Assembly (NCBI RefSeq): GCF_900113905.1
Contig: NZ_FORC01000005.1
Location: 1-64,000, forward strand
From: Phytopseudomonas argentinensis
Lineage (GTDB): Bacteria; Pseudomonadota; Gammaproteobacteria; Pseudomonadales; Pseudomonadaceae
Direction: 5' to 3'
DNA: 64,000 nt
The stretch's first letter is position 1; each line of letters begins with the position of its first letter. A program made the translations under genes and the position numbers. The notes under the pieces were generated by a model. It was not told the DNA's origin. It worked only from the letters and a program-made list of their open reading frames with translations, and searched no databases. This document shows positions 8,626 to 18,100 of the stretch, piece by piece.

Positions 8626-10107
8626 TCAGTTGGCGCTGACCGTCCGCCCGCGCGCCCAGGCTCGCAACTCCGCCAGCCGCTCGGCCATGATCACCGACAG
8701 CGGCGAGGTGGCCTGGATACCGTGCAGCAGCATGCCGTGATCGACCGGCTGTTGCCGCGCCTGGGCGGCGTACAGCGCACTGACCACCACCTGCTCGATC
8801 TCGGCGCCGGAAAAGCCACTGGACGCGGCCGCCAGTTGCGCCAGGTCGAACGCAGAGGGTTCCAACTCGCGGCGCTGCAGGTGAATGCGGAAGATCTCCG
8901 CGCGGATCTCGGCCTCCGGCAGGTCGACGAAGAACAGCTCGTCGAAACGCCCCTTGCGCACCAGCTCCGGCGGCAGACGGTCGATCACGTTGGCGGTGGC
9001 CACCATGAACACCGAAGTCTTGCGCTCGGCCATCCAGGTCAGCAGGGTACCGAGTACACGCTGGCTGACGCCGCCGTCCTGGTCGCCACTGGCCAGCCCT
9101 TTCTCGATCTCGTCGACCCACAGCACGCAGGGCGACATCTGTTCGGCCAGCGCCAGCGCTTCACGCAGGTTGCGCTCGGTTTCACCAAAGAACTTGTTGT
9201 ACAGGCAGCCGAAATCCAGACGCAGCAACGGCAGGCCCCATAAGCCGGCGACCGCCTTGGCTGCCAGGCTTTTGCCGGAACCCTGCACGCCGACCAGCAG
9301 CACGCCCCTGGGAATATCCACGCCCTCACCGGCGGCAAAGATGTGCTGACGTTCGCCCAACCAGCGCTTGAGGTTGGCCAGCCCACCAACATCGGCGAAA
9401 CGGGCCGTATCGTGCTCATAGCTGAGCACCCCGTCGAGGTCGAGCAATTCGAACTTTGCCTTGTTCAACTCCGGCAGGTCTTCCTGGGTGATGGCGCCGT
9501 CGTCGCAGATCAGGTTGCGCGCCAGCAGCCTCGCTTCGGCGTGGCTCATGCCGCGCAGATTCTTGACCACCTGCTGCAACGTGCGGTTGTCGGTGCGCAC
9601 CCGGCGATTGCGGTTGCGCTCGCTCCAGCGCGCGGCCTCCTCGCGAACGATGGCCAGCAGTTCGTCTTCACCCGGCAGCGCCAGGTTGAAACGCGCGGCG
9701 TAGCGTTGCACCTCTGGCGGCAACTTGCAGGCATGGGAGACCAGTACGAGGGTTGGCGCCTGGGCCGCATCGGCCATGGCGACCTCCTTGAGCAGGCGCA
9801 CCAGCTTCGGGTTGTCGTCGAGAAACGGATGCAGGTCGCACAGCACGTAGAGGCTCGCCTGTGGATCGGCCTTGATCAGCCGCAACGCCGCCTCGGGCTC
9901 GTGACTGTTGCTCTCGGCAAACACCTCGCCCGCGAAACCGCCACGCCGCAGGCCTTCGGTGATCGACCAGGTGAACAGACTCAGTCCGCGGCGCACCGCC
10001 AGGCCGGTAAGGGTTTCCAGCACGCGCCGCTCATCCCAGGACTCGATCAGTACCAGCTTGACCTTGGAATCGAGCACCAGCCCCAGGTCGTGAATATCGT
10101 TCTTCAC
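8626..10107 (-). CDS. AAA+ ATPase of the Ycf46/PA0657 type
   Basis: AAA+ ATPase of unknown client. In the 493-residue protein the N-terminal half is a degenerate P-loop-like domain. The C-terminal AAA module has a Walker A GVQGSGKS (near 272), Walker B VLWVDE (near 330), and the sensor region with an arginine finger (RKGRFDE). The organisation fits the chloroplast Ycf46-like family. The start codon is GTG at 10107, supported by AAGGAG five bases upstream. By position it is PA0657. Confidence 0.88.
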   Translation of the reverse strand: MKNDIHDLGLVLDSKVKLVLIESWDERRVLETLTGLAVRRGLSLFTWSITEGLRRGGFAGEVFAESNSHEPEAALRLIKADPQASLYVLCDLHPFLDDNPKLVRLLKEVAMADAAQAPTLVLVSHACKLPPEVQRYAARFNLALPGEDELLAIVREEAARWSERNRNRRVRTDNRTLQQVVKNLRGMSHAEARLLARNLICDDGAITQEDLPELNKAKFELLDLDGVLSYEHDTARFADVGGLANLKRWLGERQHIFAAGEGVDIPRGVLLVGVQGSGKSLAAKAVAGLWGLPLLRLDFGCLYNKFFGETERNLREALALAEQMSPCVLWVDEIEKGLASGDQDGGVSQRVLGTLLTWMAERKTSVFMVATANVIDRLPPELVRKGRFDELFFVDLPEAEIRAEIFRIHLQRRELEPSAFDLAQLAAASSGFSGAEIEQVVVSALYAAQARQQPVDHGMLLHGIQATSPLSVIMAERLAELRAWARGRTVSAN

Positions 10108-10280
10108 AGCAACTCCTTATGCCCAAGCGGCCGCCAATAGTCCTGCCAACGGGCCAGGCGAGCAAGTAGTCGATGGCTGACGGTAGACGTGCCGCACGTT
10201 TGCGCGCCGCTGCCGGCCTCACGACCTGGCGACGCCATTTGCGGTAGACTGCCCACTCATGTCATCGCCGGAGAAACCGC

Positions 10281-10928
10281 ATGGCCAACGACCGCCATTA
10301 TTTGCCCGTCGACCGCCTGCTGCTGCAAGCCGATATGGCGCTGCGCACGCTGCTGCCCTTCAGCGGCCAACCCTCTCGCCCCTCCCCCGCCGTCGTCGAG
10401 CAGGAAACCGAGCTCGATGCCCGGCAAACCCGCCATATCGCCGGGCTGATGCGTATCAACCATACCGGCGAGGTCTGCGCCCAGGCGCTGTATCAAGGCC
10501 AGGCACTGACCGCCAGGCTGCCGCGGGTGCGCGAGGCCATGGAACATGCCGCAAATGAGGAAATCGACCACCTGGCCTGGTGCGAGCAGCGCATCCGCCA
10601 ACTGGGCAGCCATCCCAGCGTGCTGAATCCGCTGTTCTACGGGCTGTCGTTCGGGGTGGGCGCGGTGGCCGGGTTGGTCAGCGACCGGGTCAGTCTGGGC
10701 TTCGTCGCCGCGACCGAGGATCAGGTGGTCAAGCACCTGGACGAGCACCTGCAGCAGATTCCCGAACAGGACGCCAAGTCACGGGCCATTCTGGAGCAGA
10801 TGCGCAGCGATGAGCTGGAGCACGCCAACAGCGCGCTGGATGCCGGTGGGGTGCGTTTTCCCGCGCCGGTCAAGCTGGGCATGACCCTGCTGTCCAAGGT
10901 CATGACCAAGACTACCTACCGCATCTGA
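10281..10928 (+). CDS. coq7: Demethoxyubiquinone hydroxylase Coq7
   Basis: Di-iron monooxygenase that adds the C6 hydroxyl in ubiquinone synthesis. The 215-residue product has the ligand motifs INHTGEVCAQ (about 59-68), EEIDHL (about 94-99) and DELEHA (about 177-182). Their Glu and His residues form the carboxylate-bridged iron centre. It is divergent from the AAA gene. In PAO1 speD separates this gene from osmC, but here osmC follows directly. Confidence 0.95.
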   Translation: MANDRHYLPVDRLLLQADMALRTLLPFSGQPSRPSPAVVEQETELDARQTRHIAGLMRINHTGEVCAQALYQGQALTARLPRVREAMEHAANEEIDHLAWCEQRIRQLGSHPSVLNPLFYGLSFGVGAVAGLVSDRVSLGFVAATEDQVVKHLDEHLQQIPEQDAKSRAILEQMRSDELEHANSALDAGGVRFPAPVKLGMTLLSKVMTKTTYRI

Positions 10929-10966
10929 GCAAGGCATGCGCAGGGCGACTCGATCGCCCTGCCGGC

Positions 10967-11392
10967 TCAGGCACCCAGTTCGACGATTTCGTAATCGTGG
11001 CTGATTTCCACGCCAGCCCTGCCGAGCATGATCGAGGCCGAGCAGTATTTTTCCGCGGAAAGCTCCACTGCCCGCTTGACCTGCGCCTCTTTCAAGCCAC
11101 GGCCCTTGACCACGAAATGCAGGTGGATCTTGGTGAATACCTTGGGATCCTCACTGGCACGTTCGGCTTCCAGAAAGGCTTCGCAGCTTTCGACCGGCTG
11201 GCGGGATTTCTTGAGGATGCTCACCACATCGAAGTTGCTGCAGCCGCCCAGACCGATCAACAGCATTTCCATAGGACGCACGCCTAGGTTACGTCCGCCA
11301 TTCTCCGGCGGCCCGTCCATCACCACGGCGTGGCCGCTACCTGACTCGCCGAGAAACAGCGCTTCACCTGCCCATTGAACGCGAGCTTTCAT
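10967..11392 (-). CDS. OsmC/YhfA family protein
   Basis: OsmC-fold protein of the YhfA subgroup (PA0653). Family members use a Cys pair to reduce organic hydroperoxides, but YhfA-type function is unsettled. The 141-residue protein has candidate catalytic cysteines in GLGGCSNFD (about 47-55) and EKYCSASIM (about 114-122). The start at 11392 (MKARVQWAGEA) matches the family. It is divergent from vfr and convergent with coq7. Confidence 0.88.
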   Translation of the reverse strand: MKARVQWAGEALFLGESGSGHAVVMDGPPENGGRNLGVRPMEMLLIGLGGCSNFDVVSILKKSRQPVESCEAFLEAERASEDPKVFTKIHLHFVVKGRGLKEAQVKRAVELSAEKYCSASIMLGRAGVEISHDYEIVELGA

Positions 11393-11705
11393 GGTTGCCG
11401 CTCCAGTATCAAAAGCCCGGCAGCTTAACACAGGGCGACATTTGTACCGCGAGTCGCAGATGCTGGTAGAGTTCCCGGAAGAACGTGCAATGACTCACAA
11501 ATCAGACCACCGGCAAGTGCCCAGGGTCATGATGATGCCGTTTTAATGGCACAATCACGCCTTATGAGGCATGACGACGTTCTCAATTAATAAGAACAAG
11601 GTATTCATCCTGTGCCGGCGCGTTGCAGTCGAGCCGCACTGGAGCTGGACAGCGTCACCTAATTACGCCTGTCACAGGCCTATCTTCACCTATTGGAATT
11701 CAGGC
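11393..11705. promoter_or_regulatory. osmC-vfr divergent intergenic region
   Basis: About 313 bases without a credible gene between the divergent osmC and vfr genes. It must contain promoters for both. I see no perfect CRP/Vfr palindrome and no hairpin strong enough to call. An in-frame extension of vfr back to 11571 exists but is rejected on family length. Confidence 0.4.
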
Positions 11706-12350
11706 ATGGTCGCTATCACTCTCACGCCCAAAGTCAAAAACTTCGACAAGCTGCTCGCTCATTGCCACCGCCGTCGCTATACCGCCAAGAGCACCATCAT
11801 CTACGCCGGTGACCGCAGTGAAACGCTGTACTTCATCGTCAAGGGCTCGGTCACCATCCTGATCGAGGACGATGATGGCCGCGAGATGATCATCGCCTAC
11901 CTCAACCCTGGCGACTTCTTTGGCGAGATGGGGCTGTTCTGCAAGGAAGGCGCCGAGAAAGAGCGCAGCGCCTGGGTGCGTGCCAAGACCGAGTGTGAAG
12001 TGGCCGAACTGAGCTACACCAAGTTCCGCGAACTGACCCAGCAGGATCCGGACATCATGTTCGCCCTGGGCTCGCAGATGGCCGAACGCCTGCGCAACAC
12101 CACCCGCAAGGTCGGTGACCTGGCGTTTCTCGACGTGACCGGGCGCGTGGCGCGTACCCTGCTCGACCTGTGCAAGCAGCCCGATGCCATGACCCATCCG
12201 GACGGCATGCAGATCAAGATCACCCGCCAGGAAATCGGCCGCATCGTCGGCTGTTCGCGGGAAATGGTCGGCCGCGTACTCAAGTCCCTGGAAGAACAGG
12301 GGCTGGTATTCGTGAAAGGCAAGACCATGGTGGTGTTCGGCACCCGCTGA
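11706..12350 (+). CDS. vfr: Vfr/CRP-type cAMP receptor protein
   Basis: Global transcription factor that binds cAMP and, in P. aeruginosa, activates quorum sensing, type IV pili and type III secretion. The 214-residue product has an N-terminal cyclic-nucleotide domain (about 10-120) with the GEMGLF loop and ERSAWVRA. The C-terminal winged helix (about 165-210) carries TRQEIGRIVGCSREMVGRVL. The last 70 residues look essentially identical to PAO1 Vfr. The start is the Met beginning MVAITLTPK, as in Vfr; upstream in-frame codons are not coding-like. The 313 bases before it hold no gene. A strong terminator follows. Confidence 0.96.
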   Translation: MVAITLTPKVKNFDKLLAHCHRRRYTAKSTIIYAGDRSETLYFIVKGSVTILIEDDDGREMIIAYLNPGDFFGEMGLFCKEGAEKERSAWVRAKTECEVAELSYTKFRELTQQDPDIMFALGSQMAERLRNTTRKVGDLAFLDVTGRVARTLLDLCKQPDAMTHPDGMQIKITRQEIGRIVGCSREMVGRVLKSLEEQGLVFVKGKTMVVFGTR

Positions 12351-12354
12351 AACC

Positions 12355-12386
12355 AAAACGGGGCATCAATCGATGCCCCGTTTTTT
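12355..12386. terminator. Terminator after vfr
   Basis: A 13-base stem (AAAACGGGGCATC with its complement, 4-base loop) is followed by TTTTTT on the plus strand. On the minus strand it can also end fruA transcription. Confidence 0.92.
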
Positions 12387-12389
12387 GTT

Positions 12390-14126
12390 TCACGCCTTGG
12401 CGGCCACCGCCAGGGGCTCGACCTCAGGCCGCTTGATCAGCGCATAGACGACGCCGGTCACCATACTACCGGCCACGATAGCCAGCAGATACAACAGGGC
12501 ATGGTTGATCGCGTTGGGGATCAGCAGCACGAACAGGCCCCCGTGCGGCGCCATCAGCTTGCAGCCGAAGTACATCGACAGCGCACCGGTCAGCGCACCA
12601 CCGGCGATGCTGGCCGGAATGACCCGCAGCGGATCCTTCGCGGCGAATGGAATCGCCCCCTCCGAGATGAAGCACAGCCCCAGCACACCAGCAGCCTTGC
12701 CGGCCTCGCGCTCGGTCTGGCTGAACTTGCGCCTGGCCAGCACGGTGGCGATGGCCATGCCGATGGGCGGCACCATCCCGGCGGCCATGGTCGCAGCCAT
12801 CGGCGCGTAGCTCTGCGATGCCAGCAGGCCGACCGAGAACGCATAGGCAGCCTTGTTGATCGGCCCACCGAGGTCCACGCACATCATGCCGCCGAGCAAC
12901 AGCCCGAGGAGGATGGCGTTAGTGGTGCCCATGTTCTGCAGGAAGGTCTCCAGGGACGCCATGATGCCGGCAACCGGGGTACCCACCACATAGATCATCG
13001 CCAGGCCGGTAACCAGACTGGCGAGCAGCGGAATCAGCAAGATCGGTTTGAGCGCCTCGATGCTCTGCGGCAGGCGCAGCCAGCGGGTCAGCCCCATGGC
13101 CAGGTAACCCGCCAGAAAGCCGGCAATGATGCCACCCAGAAACCCCGTGCCCAGGGCACTGGCCAGCATGCCGCCGATCATGCCCGGCGCCAGGCCAGGA
13201 CGGTCGGCAATCGAGTAGGCGATATAGCCGGCCAGTACCGGAATCATCAGGGCGAAGGCGGCATCGCCACCGATCTTCATGAGCGCAGCCGGCAGCGTGC
13301 CCGGTTCTTTAAACGCCTCGATGCCGAACACGAACGACAGGGCGATCAGCAAACCGCCCGCCACCACCATCGGCAGCATGAAGGACACCCCGGTCAACAG
13401 GTGCTTGTAGGGGCCGCTCTTGGTGGCGGACTTGCCGCTCTCGGTGCTCTGTGGCTGCCCTGCGCCCTGTTGCAGAACGCCTTCGGCCAGCGCCTTCTGC
13501 AGCGTTTGCTTGGGCTGCTTGAGGGCAACCCCGGTACCGCAGCGATAGACTTTCTTGCCGGCGAAGCGGTCAGTTTCCACTTCGATATCGGTGGCCAGCA
13601 GCACCACGTCCGCCGCGGCGATGCTCGCCTCGTCGAGCAGATTGCGCGCACCGACCGAACCGCGGGTTTCCACCTTCAGGTCGAAGCCCAACTGCTCGGC
13701 CGCCTGCTGCAGCGCTTCGGCCGCCATGAAGGTATGCGCCACCCCGGTAGGGCAGGCGGTGATCGCCACCAGCTTCGGCTTGCCAGAAGCCGCTGCGACC
13801 GCAGGCGCAGCCTGCTCGAGAACCTGCGCCTGCTCGGCGGCAGTGCGCAGAAACTGTTGTGGATCGGCCAGGGCTTCGGACGGCGTGGACTGCATCACGC
13901 GCTTGCCCACGAAACGCTGCAGATCAAGCTCACCGGTCTTGACCACCAGCACCAGTTCGGCCGCTTCGATCGCGGCAGTGCTCAGGGGCGAGCCGATGGC
14001 CTTGGCATCGTGTACTTCAACCTGGGTAGCCCACCCCAAGCGCTCGGCTGCCGCCTGCAGCAACCGTGAGCACAGCACGCTGGTGACCTGGCCGTTGGGG
14101 CAGGCAGTAACGATCAGCACATTCAT
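12390..14126 (-). CDS. fruA: PTS fructose transporter subunit IIBC
   Basis: Imports fructose while phosphorylating it to fructose-1-phosphate. The 578-residue protein carries two IIB-like domains: a first (about 1-100) with ACPNGQ and a second (about 115-215) with the usual phospho-cysteine loop ITACPTGVAHTFMAAEAL. An IIC domain (about 240-570) with about nine or ten membrane helices follows. It is the last gene of fruBKA, 15 bases after fruK. The product takes its phosphate from FruB. Confidence 0.96.
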   Translation of the reverse strand: MNVLIVTACPNGQVTSVLCSRLLQAAAERLGWATQVEVHDAKAIGSPLSTAAIEAAELVLVVKTGELDLQRFVGKRVMQSTPSEALADPQQFLRTAAEQAQVLEQAAPAVAAASGKPKLVAITACPTGVAHTFMAAEALQQAAEQLGFDLKVETRGSVGARNLLDEASIAAADVVLLATDIEVETDRFAGKKVYRCGTGVALKQPKQTLQKALAEGVLQQGAGQPQSTESGKSATKSGPYKHLLTGVSFMLPMVVAGGLLIALSFVFGIEAFKEPGTLPAALMKIGGDAAFALMIPVLAGYIAYSIADRPGLAPGMIGGMLASALGTGFLGGIIAGFLAGYLAMGLTRWLRLPQSIEALKPILLIPLLASLVTGLAMIYVVGTPVAGIMASLETFLQNMGTTNAILLGLLLGGMMCVDLGGPINKAAYAFSVGLLASQSYAPMAATMAAGMVPPIGMAIATVLARRKFSQTEREAGKAAGVLGLCFISEGAIPFAAKDPLRVIPASIAGGALTGALSMYFGCKLMAPHGGLFVLLIPNAINHALLYLLAIVAGSMVTGVVYALIKRPEVEPLAVAAKA

Positions 14127-14141
14127 TGCAGCAACCTCTAA

Positions 14142-15077
14142 TTATTGTTTCGACGTGACAGTCACGGCCGCTTCCAGGCGGGCGAGCTGTTGCCGATCGT
14201 GAATTCCGAAACCGATTTGCGTGACCGCCTGGGCGGCCACGGCGGTAGCCAGGCGCAGGGTGCGCTCGGCGGGCCAGCCGCTGAGCAGGCCGTGCAGCGT
14301 GGCGGCAAGCAGCGAGTCGCCAGCGCCCACGGTGCTGGCCACGTCCACGCGTGGCGGCTGGGCACTGACCACACCGTGGGGGCCGAACCAGTCGGCGCCT
14401 TGCGAGCCGCGCGAGAGCAGCACATGCTCCACGCCAGCTTCACGCAGCCTGTCGACGGCGACGTTCAGCCCCTCGGCGGACGCCGGCTCCAGCTCGCAGG
14501 CTTCGGCCAGTTCCTCTTCGTTGGGTTTGATCAGCCAGGGGGCCACCGCCAGCCCGGCACGCAGCGCCGCGCCACTGGTATCCAGCGCCACCGGCAGACC
14601 GAGCGCCGTCAGGCGGCGCAGCAGGGCGGCGAACCACTCGACCGCTACACCCCGCGGCAGGCTGCCGGCCACCACCACCGCGTCATGACCGGCGGCGATC
14701 TCTTCCAAACGGGCGAGCAGTTGGGCCTGGTGGGCCTCGTCCACCTCGGGGCCCGGCCCATTGAGATCGGTGATGCGGCCGTCGCCTTCGGCGAGCTTGA
14801 TGTTGCTGCGGGTCTCGCCCGGCACGCGCACGAAGGCGTCGATGAAACCGCGGCGGTGCATCAGCTGCTCGAAGGGTGCCGCATTGGCCTGGCCGAGAAA
14901 GCCACTGACCGTGACCTTGTGACCGAGGTCGGCCAGCACCTGGGCGACGTTGAGCCCCTTGCCCGCCGCATGGCTGGTCATGCCCAGGCCGCGGTTGACG
15001 TTGCCTGGCTGCAAGGTGTCGAGGCTGACGGTCAGGTCCAGTGCCGGGTTGAGGGTCAGAGTAAGAATCCGCGCCAT
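14142..15077 (-). CDS. fruK: 1-phosphofructokinase
   Basis: Converts fructose-1-phosphate to fructose-1,6-bisphosphate. The 311-residue protein is a PfkB/ribokinase-fold kinase with N-terminal TLNPALDLT, SHAAGKGLNVAQVL (about 36-49) and the C-terminal STVGAGDSLLAATLHG anion-hole/catalytic Asp motif (about 245-260). Its ATG overlaps the fruB stop codon by one base (TGATG), so translation is coupled. This fixes the start at 15077 rather than an upstream Met. Confidence 0.96.
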   Translation of the reverse strand: MARILTLTLNPALDLTVSLDTLQPGNVNRGLGMTSHAAGKGLNVAQVLADLGHKVTVSGFLGQANAAPFEQLMHRRGFIDAFVRVPGETRSNIKLAEGDGRITDLNGPGPEVDEAHQAQLLARLEEIAAGHDAVVVAGSLPRGVAVEWFAALLRRLTALGLPVALDTSGAALRAGLAVAPWLIKPNEEELAEACELEPASAEGLNVAVDRLREAGVEHVLLSRGSQGADWFGPHGVVSAQPPRVDVASTVGAGDSLLAATLHGLLSGWPAERTLRLATAVAAQAVTQIGFGIHDRQQLARLEAAVTVTSKQ

Positions 15078-17950
15078 CACTGTACCTCCTCGACCAGAGC
15101 GCGCACCGCCGTTGCACTGGGCAGCAGCAGCGCCTGGCGGGCCTGCGCCTGGCAATGGGCAAGATCCAGTTCGCGCACCCGCGCCTTGACCAGCGGGATG
15201 CTGCGCGCGGCCACGCTCAGCTCGTCGACTCCCAGGCCGACCAGCAGCGGCACTGCGAGCATATCGGCGGCCAATTCACCGCAGACACCGACCCACTTGC
15301 CTTCGGCATGGGCCGCCTCGACGGTCATGCCGATCAGGCGCAACACCGATGGGTGCACGCCGTCAGCCTGGGCCGATAGCGTCGGGTGGCCACGGTCGAT
15401 GGCCAGGGTGTACTGGGTCAGGTCGTTAGTACCGATGCTGAAGAAATCCACTTCGCGGGCCAGCACCGGCGCCAGCAATGCCGCGGATGGCACCTCGATC
15501 ATGATGCCCAACTGCAGATCGCTCAGCGCAATCTCGCTGCGCAGCCGCTCGACCATTTCCCGCGCCGCGCGCCACTCCTCCACCTGCCCGACCATCGGGA
15601 ACATGATGCGCAGCGGTCGACCCTCGGCGGCCTGCAGCAAGGCGCGCAACTGGGTTTCCATGATGTCCGGGCGCTGCAGGGTCAGGCGGATGCCGCGCAC
15701 CCCAAGAAAGGGGTTTTCCTCTGCCGGCATCGGCCAGTACGGCAGCGGCTTGTCGCCACCGACATCCAGCGTACGCACCACCAACGGTCGGCCCTGCAGG
15801 GCATCGAAGACCCGTCGGTACTCGGCTTCCTGGGTCCCGGCATCGGGCGCCTGGGCGTGATCCATGAACACCAGCTCGGTACGCAGCAGCCCCACCGCCT
15901 CGGCACCCAGTTCCACGGCGCCGGCCGCCTCACCGCTGGCGCCGATATTGACGGCCACCTCGACAGCATGACCGTCACGGGTGCGCGCTGGCAGCATGCG
16001 CTCGCCGTGGGCACGTTCGCGGCGCTGCTCGCTGGCCTGCCGCTCGCGCTCGGCCTGCGCCAGCGTCGCTTCGTCTGGCTCGACCCACAACTGGCCCCGG
16101 TCGCCATCGAGCAACAGGCGAGTACTCTGCTCCAGCAACAGCAGGCTCTCGCCAGCCCCGACCACACAGGGAATGCCCAACGCCCGGGCGATGATCGCGC
16201 TATGGGCAGTGGCGCCGCCGCGCGCGGTAACGATACCGGCCACCCGCTGACGGTCGAGACTGGCGACATCCGAGGGGCCGACCTCGCCCATCACCAGAAT
16301 GTAGGGCTCGGCCGGCTCCTGCGGGGCCTCGACGCCGCACAGCTGGGCCAGCACCCGGCGCCCGACATCCCGCAGGTCTGCCGCGCGCTCGGCCAGCAAG
16401 GCGTCGTGCAGGGACTCCTGCTGCACGGCAGCCGCTTCGATTTCACCGATCCAGGCCGCCTGGGCACTGGCGCCGCTGGCCAGGCGGGCGTCGACGTCCT
16501 CGCGCAGGGCCGGGTCGCGGAGCATCGCCTGGTGAGTGACGAAAATTTCTTTGATGCTGGCCTCGCTGCTGCGCTCGACCAAACGCTGGATTTCGCCATC
16601 GATGTGCTGCAGTGCGGCTTCCAGGCGCTGACGCTCGGCAGCCACTCCTTCACCGCGCTGGGGATAGTCGAGGCGCGGCATGCGCCGCACGAACGCTGGG
16701 CCGCTGGCGATACCGGGCGACGCCGCCACGGCGTGCACACGAGCGCCGGCAACCGGGGCGGCCACAGTGTCCGTGACCGGCGCCTCGGCAGCCGGCTCGG
16801 CGCTATGCTCGGCGTGGGCGGGCAGCGGTTCGACCTCCTCGCCCAGGCCGGCACGTACCGCCGCCTCGATGGCTGGCAAGGCGTGCTCGGCAATGGCTGG
16901 ATCGGCGCTGAATTCCAGCACCTGGCCGCGTCGTGCACCAAGCGCCAGCAGCTTGCTCAGGCTCTTGGCCGATACGGTCGTTGCAGCGCCGTCGACCAGG
17001 CGCACGCGAATGTCCCCTGCGAAGCCCTGAGCAATTTCACTGAGGGTCTTCGCCGGGCGTGCATGCAGGCCATGGGCATTGGCCAGGGTGATGCGCAGCG
17101 CCGGCCAGTCGGCGGGCAGCTCGGCGCCCAGCGCCTCGAGCACGCCACGGCTGCTGGTAGCCTGGGTGAGCACCTCGCCCTGCCCGGCGATCAGCAAGTC
17201 GCACAGGCGCTCGAGCACCTGGCGATGCCCCTCGCCCAGGCATGCCAGGCAGAACAGTCCTGCCACCGGCTGGCCACCGCGCAGCAGCGGCTGGGCCGGG
17301 GTGACGAACGCCAGGCCCGGGCGCTCGACGCCCTGCTCGCTGCTCAGCCACCACAATCCATTACCCAGCGGCAGGGGTTCAGCCTGCACCAGGCTGGCGG
17401 CGTAACCGGCTGCCGAGCAACCGGCCTTCTTCAATAAACGCGCGCCTTGCCAGGTCAGCTCGTCCAGATCCTCGGCTTCAACGCCCAGGCTCACCAACTG
17501 CGCATCTAGCGCCAGCTCGGGCGCGGCGCCCTGCAGCAGGGCGAGAACGGCTTCGGCATCCTGCGCCTCGCGCAGCGCCTGGCTCAGGTCGCCCTCGCCC
17601 AGCGCGCGGGTGAGCATCTGCAGCAGGTGCAGGTGCTCGTCGGAACGCGCGGCGATGGCGATGGCCAGGAACACCCGCTGGCCGTCGCCCCAGTCCACTC
17701 CCTCGGGAAACTGGATCAGGCGCATGCCGGTCTGGAACACCTGGTCACGGGTTTCCGGCGTACCGTGGGGAATGGCGATGCCCTGCCCCAGATAGGTCGA
17801 GCCCTGGCGTTCACGCGCCTGCATGCCCTCCAGGTAGCCAGCGGCGACCAGGCCGTCAGCGACCAGGCTGTCGGCCAATTGGGCCAGCGCCTGCTGCTTG
17901 TCGACGGCCTGTCGGCCCATCTGGATTTGCGAAGGGTGTAGTTCGAGCAT
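15077..17950 (-). CDS. fruB: PTS multiphosphoryl transfer protein EIIA-HPr-EI
   Basis: A single 957-residue chain that carries phosphate from PEP to FruA. Domains in order are EIIA-Fru (about 1-145, phospho-His in GIAIPHGTPETRD), HPr (about 270-360, phospho-His in NAHGLHARPAK) and enzyme I (about 410-950, phospho-His in GGATAHSAIIARAL). Pseudomonas has no general sugar PTS, so this fused protein serves fructose alone. The start at 17950 (MLELHPSQIQ) fits the family; an upstream Met adds 16 poorly conserved residues. It is the first gene of fruBKA, divergent from fruR. Confidence 0.96.
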   Translation of the reverse strand: MLELHPSQIQMGRQAVDKQQALAQLADSLVADGLVAAGYLEGMQARERQGSTYLGQGIAIPHGTPETRDQVFQTGMRLIQFPEGVDWGDGQRVFLAIAIAARSDEHLHLLQMLTRALGEGDLSQALREAQDAEAVLALLQGAAPELALDAQLVSLGVEAEDLDELTWQGARLLKKAGCSAAGYAASLVQAEPLPLGNGLWWLSSEQGVERPGLAFVTPAQPLLRGGQPVAGLFCLACLGEGHRQVLERLCDLLIAGQGEVLTQATSSRGVLEALGAELPADWPALRITLANAHGLHARPAKTLSEIAQGFAGDIRVRLVDGAATTVSAKSLSKLLALGARRGQVLEFSADPAIAEHALPAIEAAVRAGLGEEVEPLPAHAEHSAEPAAEAPVTDTVAAPVAGARVHAVAASPGIASGPAFVRRMPRLDYPQRGEGVAAERQRLEAALQHIDGEIQRLVERSSEASIKEIFVTHQAMLRDPALREDVDARLASGASAQAAWIGEIEAAAVQQESLHDALLAERAADLRDVGRRVLAQLCGVEAPQEPAEPYILVMGEVGPSDVASLDRQRVAGIVTARGGATAHSAIIARALGIPCVVGAGESLLLLEQSTRLLLDGDRGQLWVEPDEATLAQAERERQASEQRRERAHGERMLPARTRDGHAVEVAVNIGASGEAAGAVELGAEAVGLLRTELVFMDHAQAPDAGTQEAEYRRVFDALQGRPLVVRTLDVGGDKPLPYWPMPAEENPFLGVRGIRLTLQRPDIMETQLRALLQAAEGRPLRIMFPMVGQVEEWRAAREMVERLRSEIALSDLQLGIMIEVPSAALLAPVLAREVDFFSIGTNDLTQYTLAIDRGHPTLSAQADGVHPSVLRLIGMTVEAAHAEGKWVGVCGELAADMLAVPLLVGLGVDELSVAARSIPLVKARVRELDLAHCQAQARQALLLPSATAVRALVEEVQ

Positions 17951-18025
17951 GACGTTTCTCCTCGAGCAAGACCGGCTGCAGGCGGGCTTGGCGGACATTC
18001 TTGTTAGCTTAGTCGACTCGCTTGC

Positions 18026-18037
18026 TGAATCGTTTCA
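18026..18037. promoter_or_regulatory. Predicted FruR (Cra) operator
   Basis: TGAATCGTTTCA differs by one base from the palindrome TGAAACGTTTCA, which fits the Cra/FruR operators described in Pseudomonas. It lies midway between the divergent fruB and fruR start codons, where one regulator dimer could control both. Confidence 0.7.
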
Positions 18038-18100
18038 TCTAGCACTGGCACGTTACCTGATTATGGGTAATCCTTGAAGCCTGGCAGAGGAGACAGCCAT

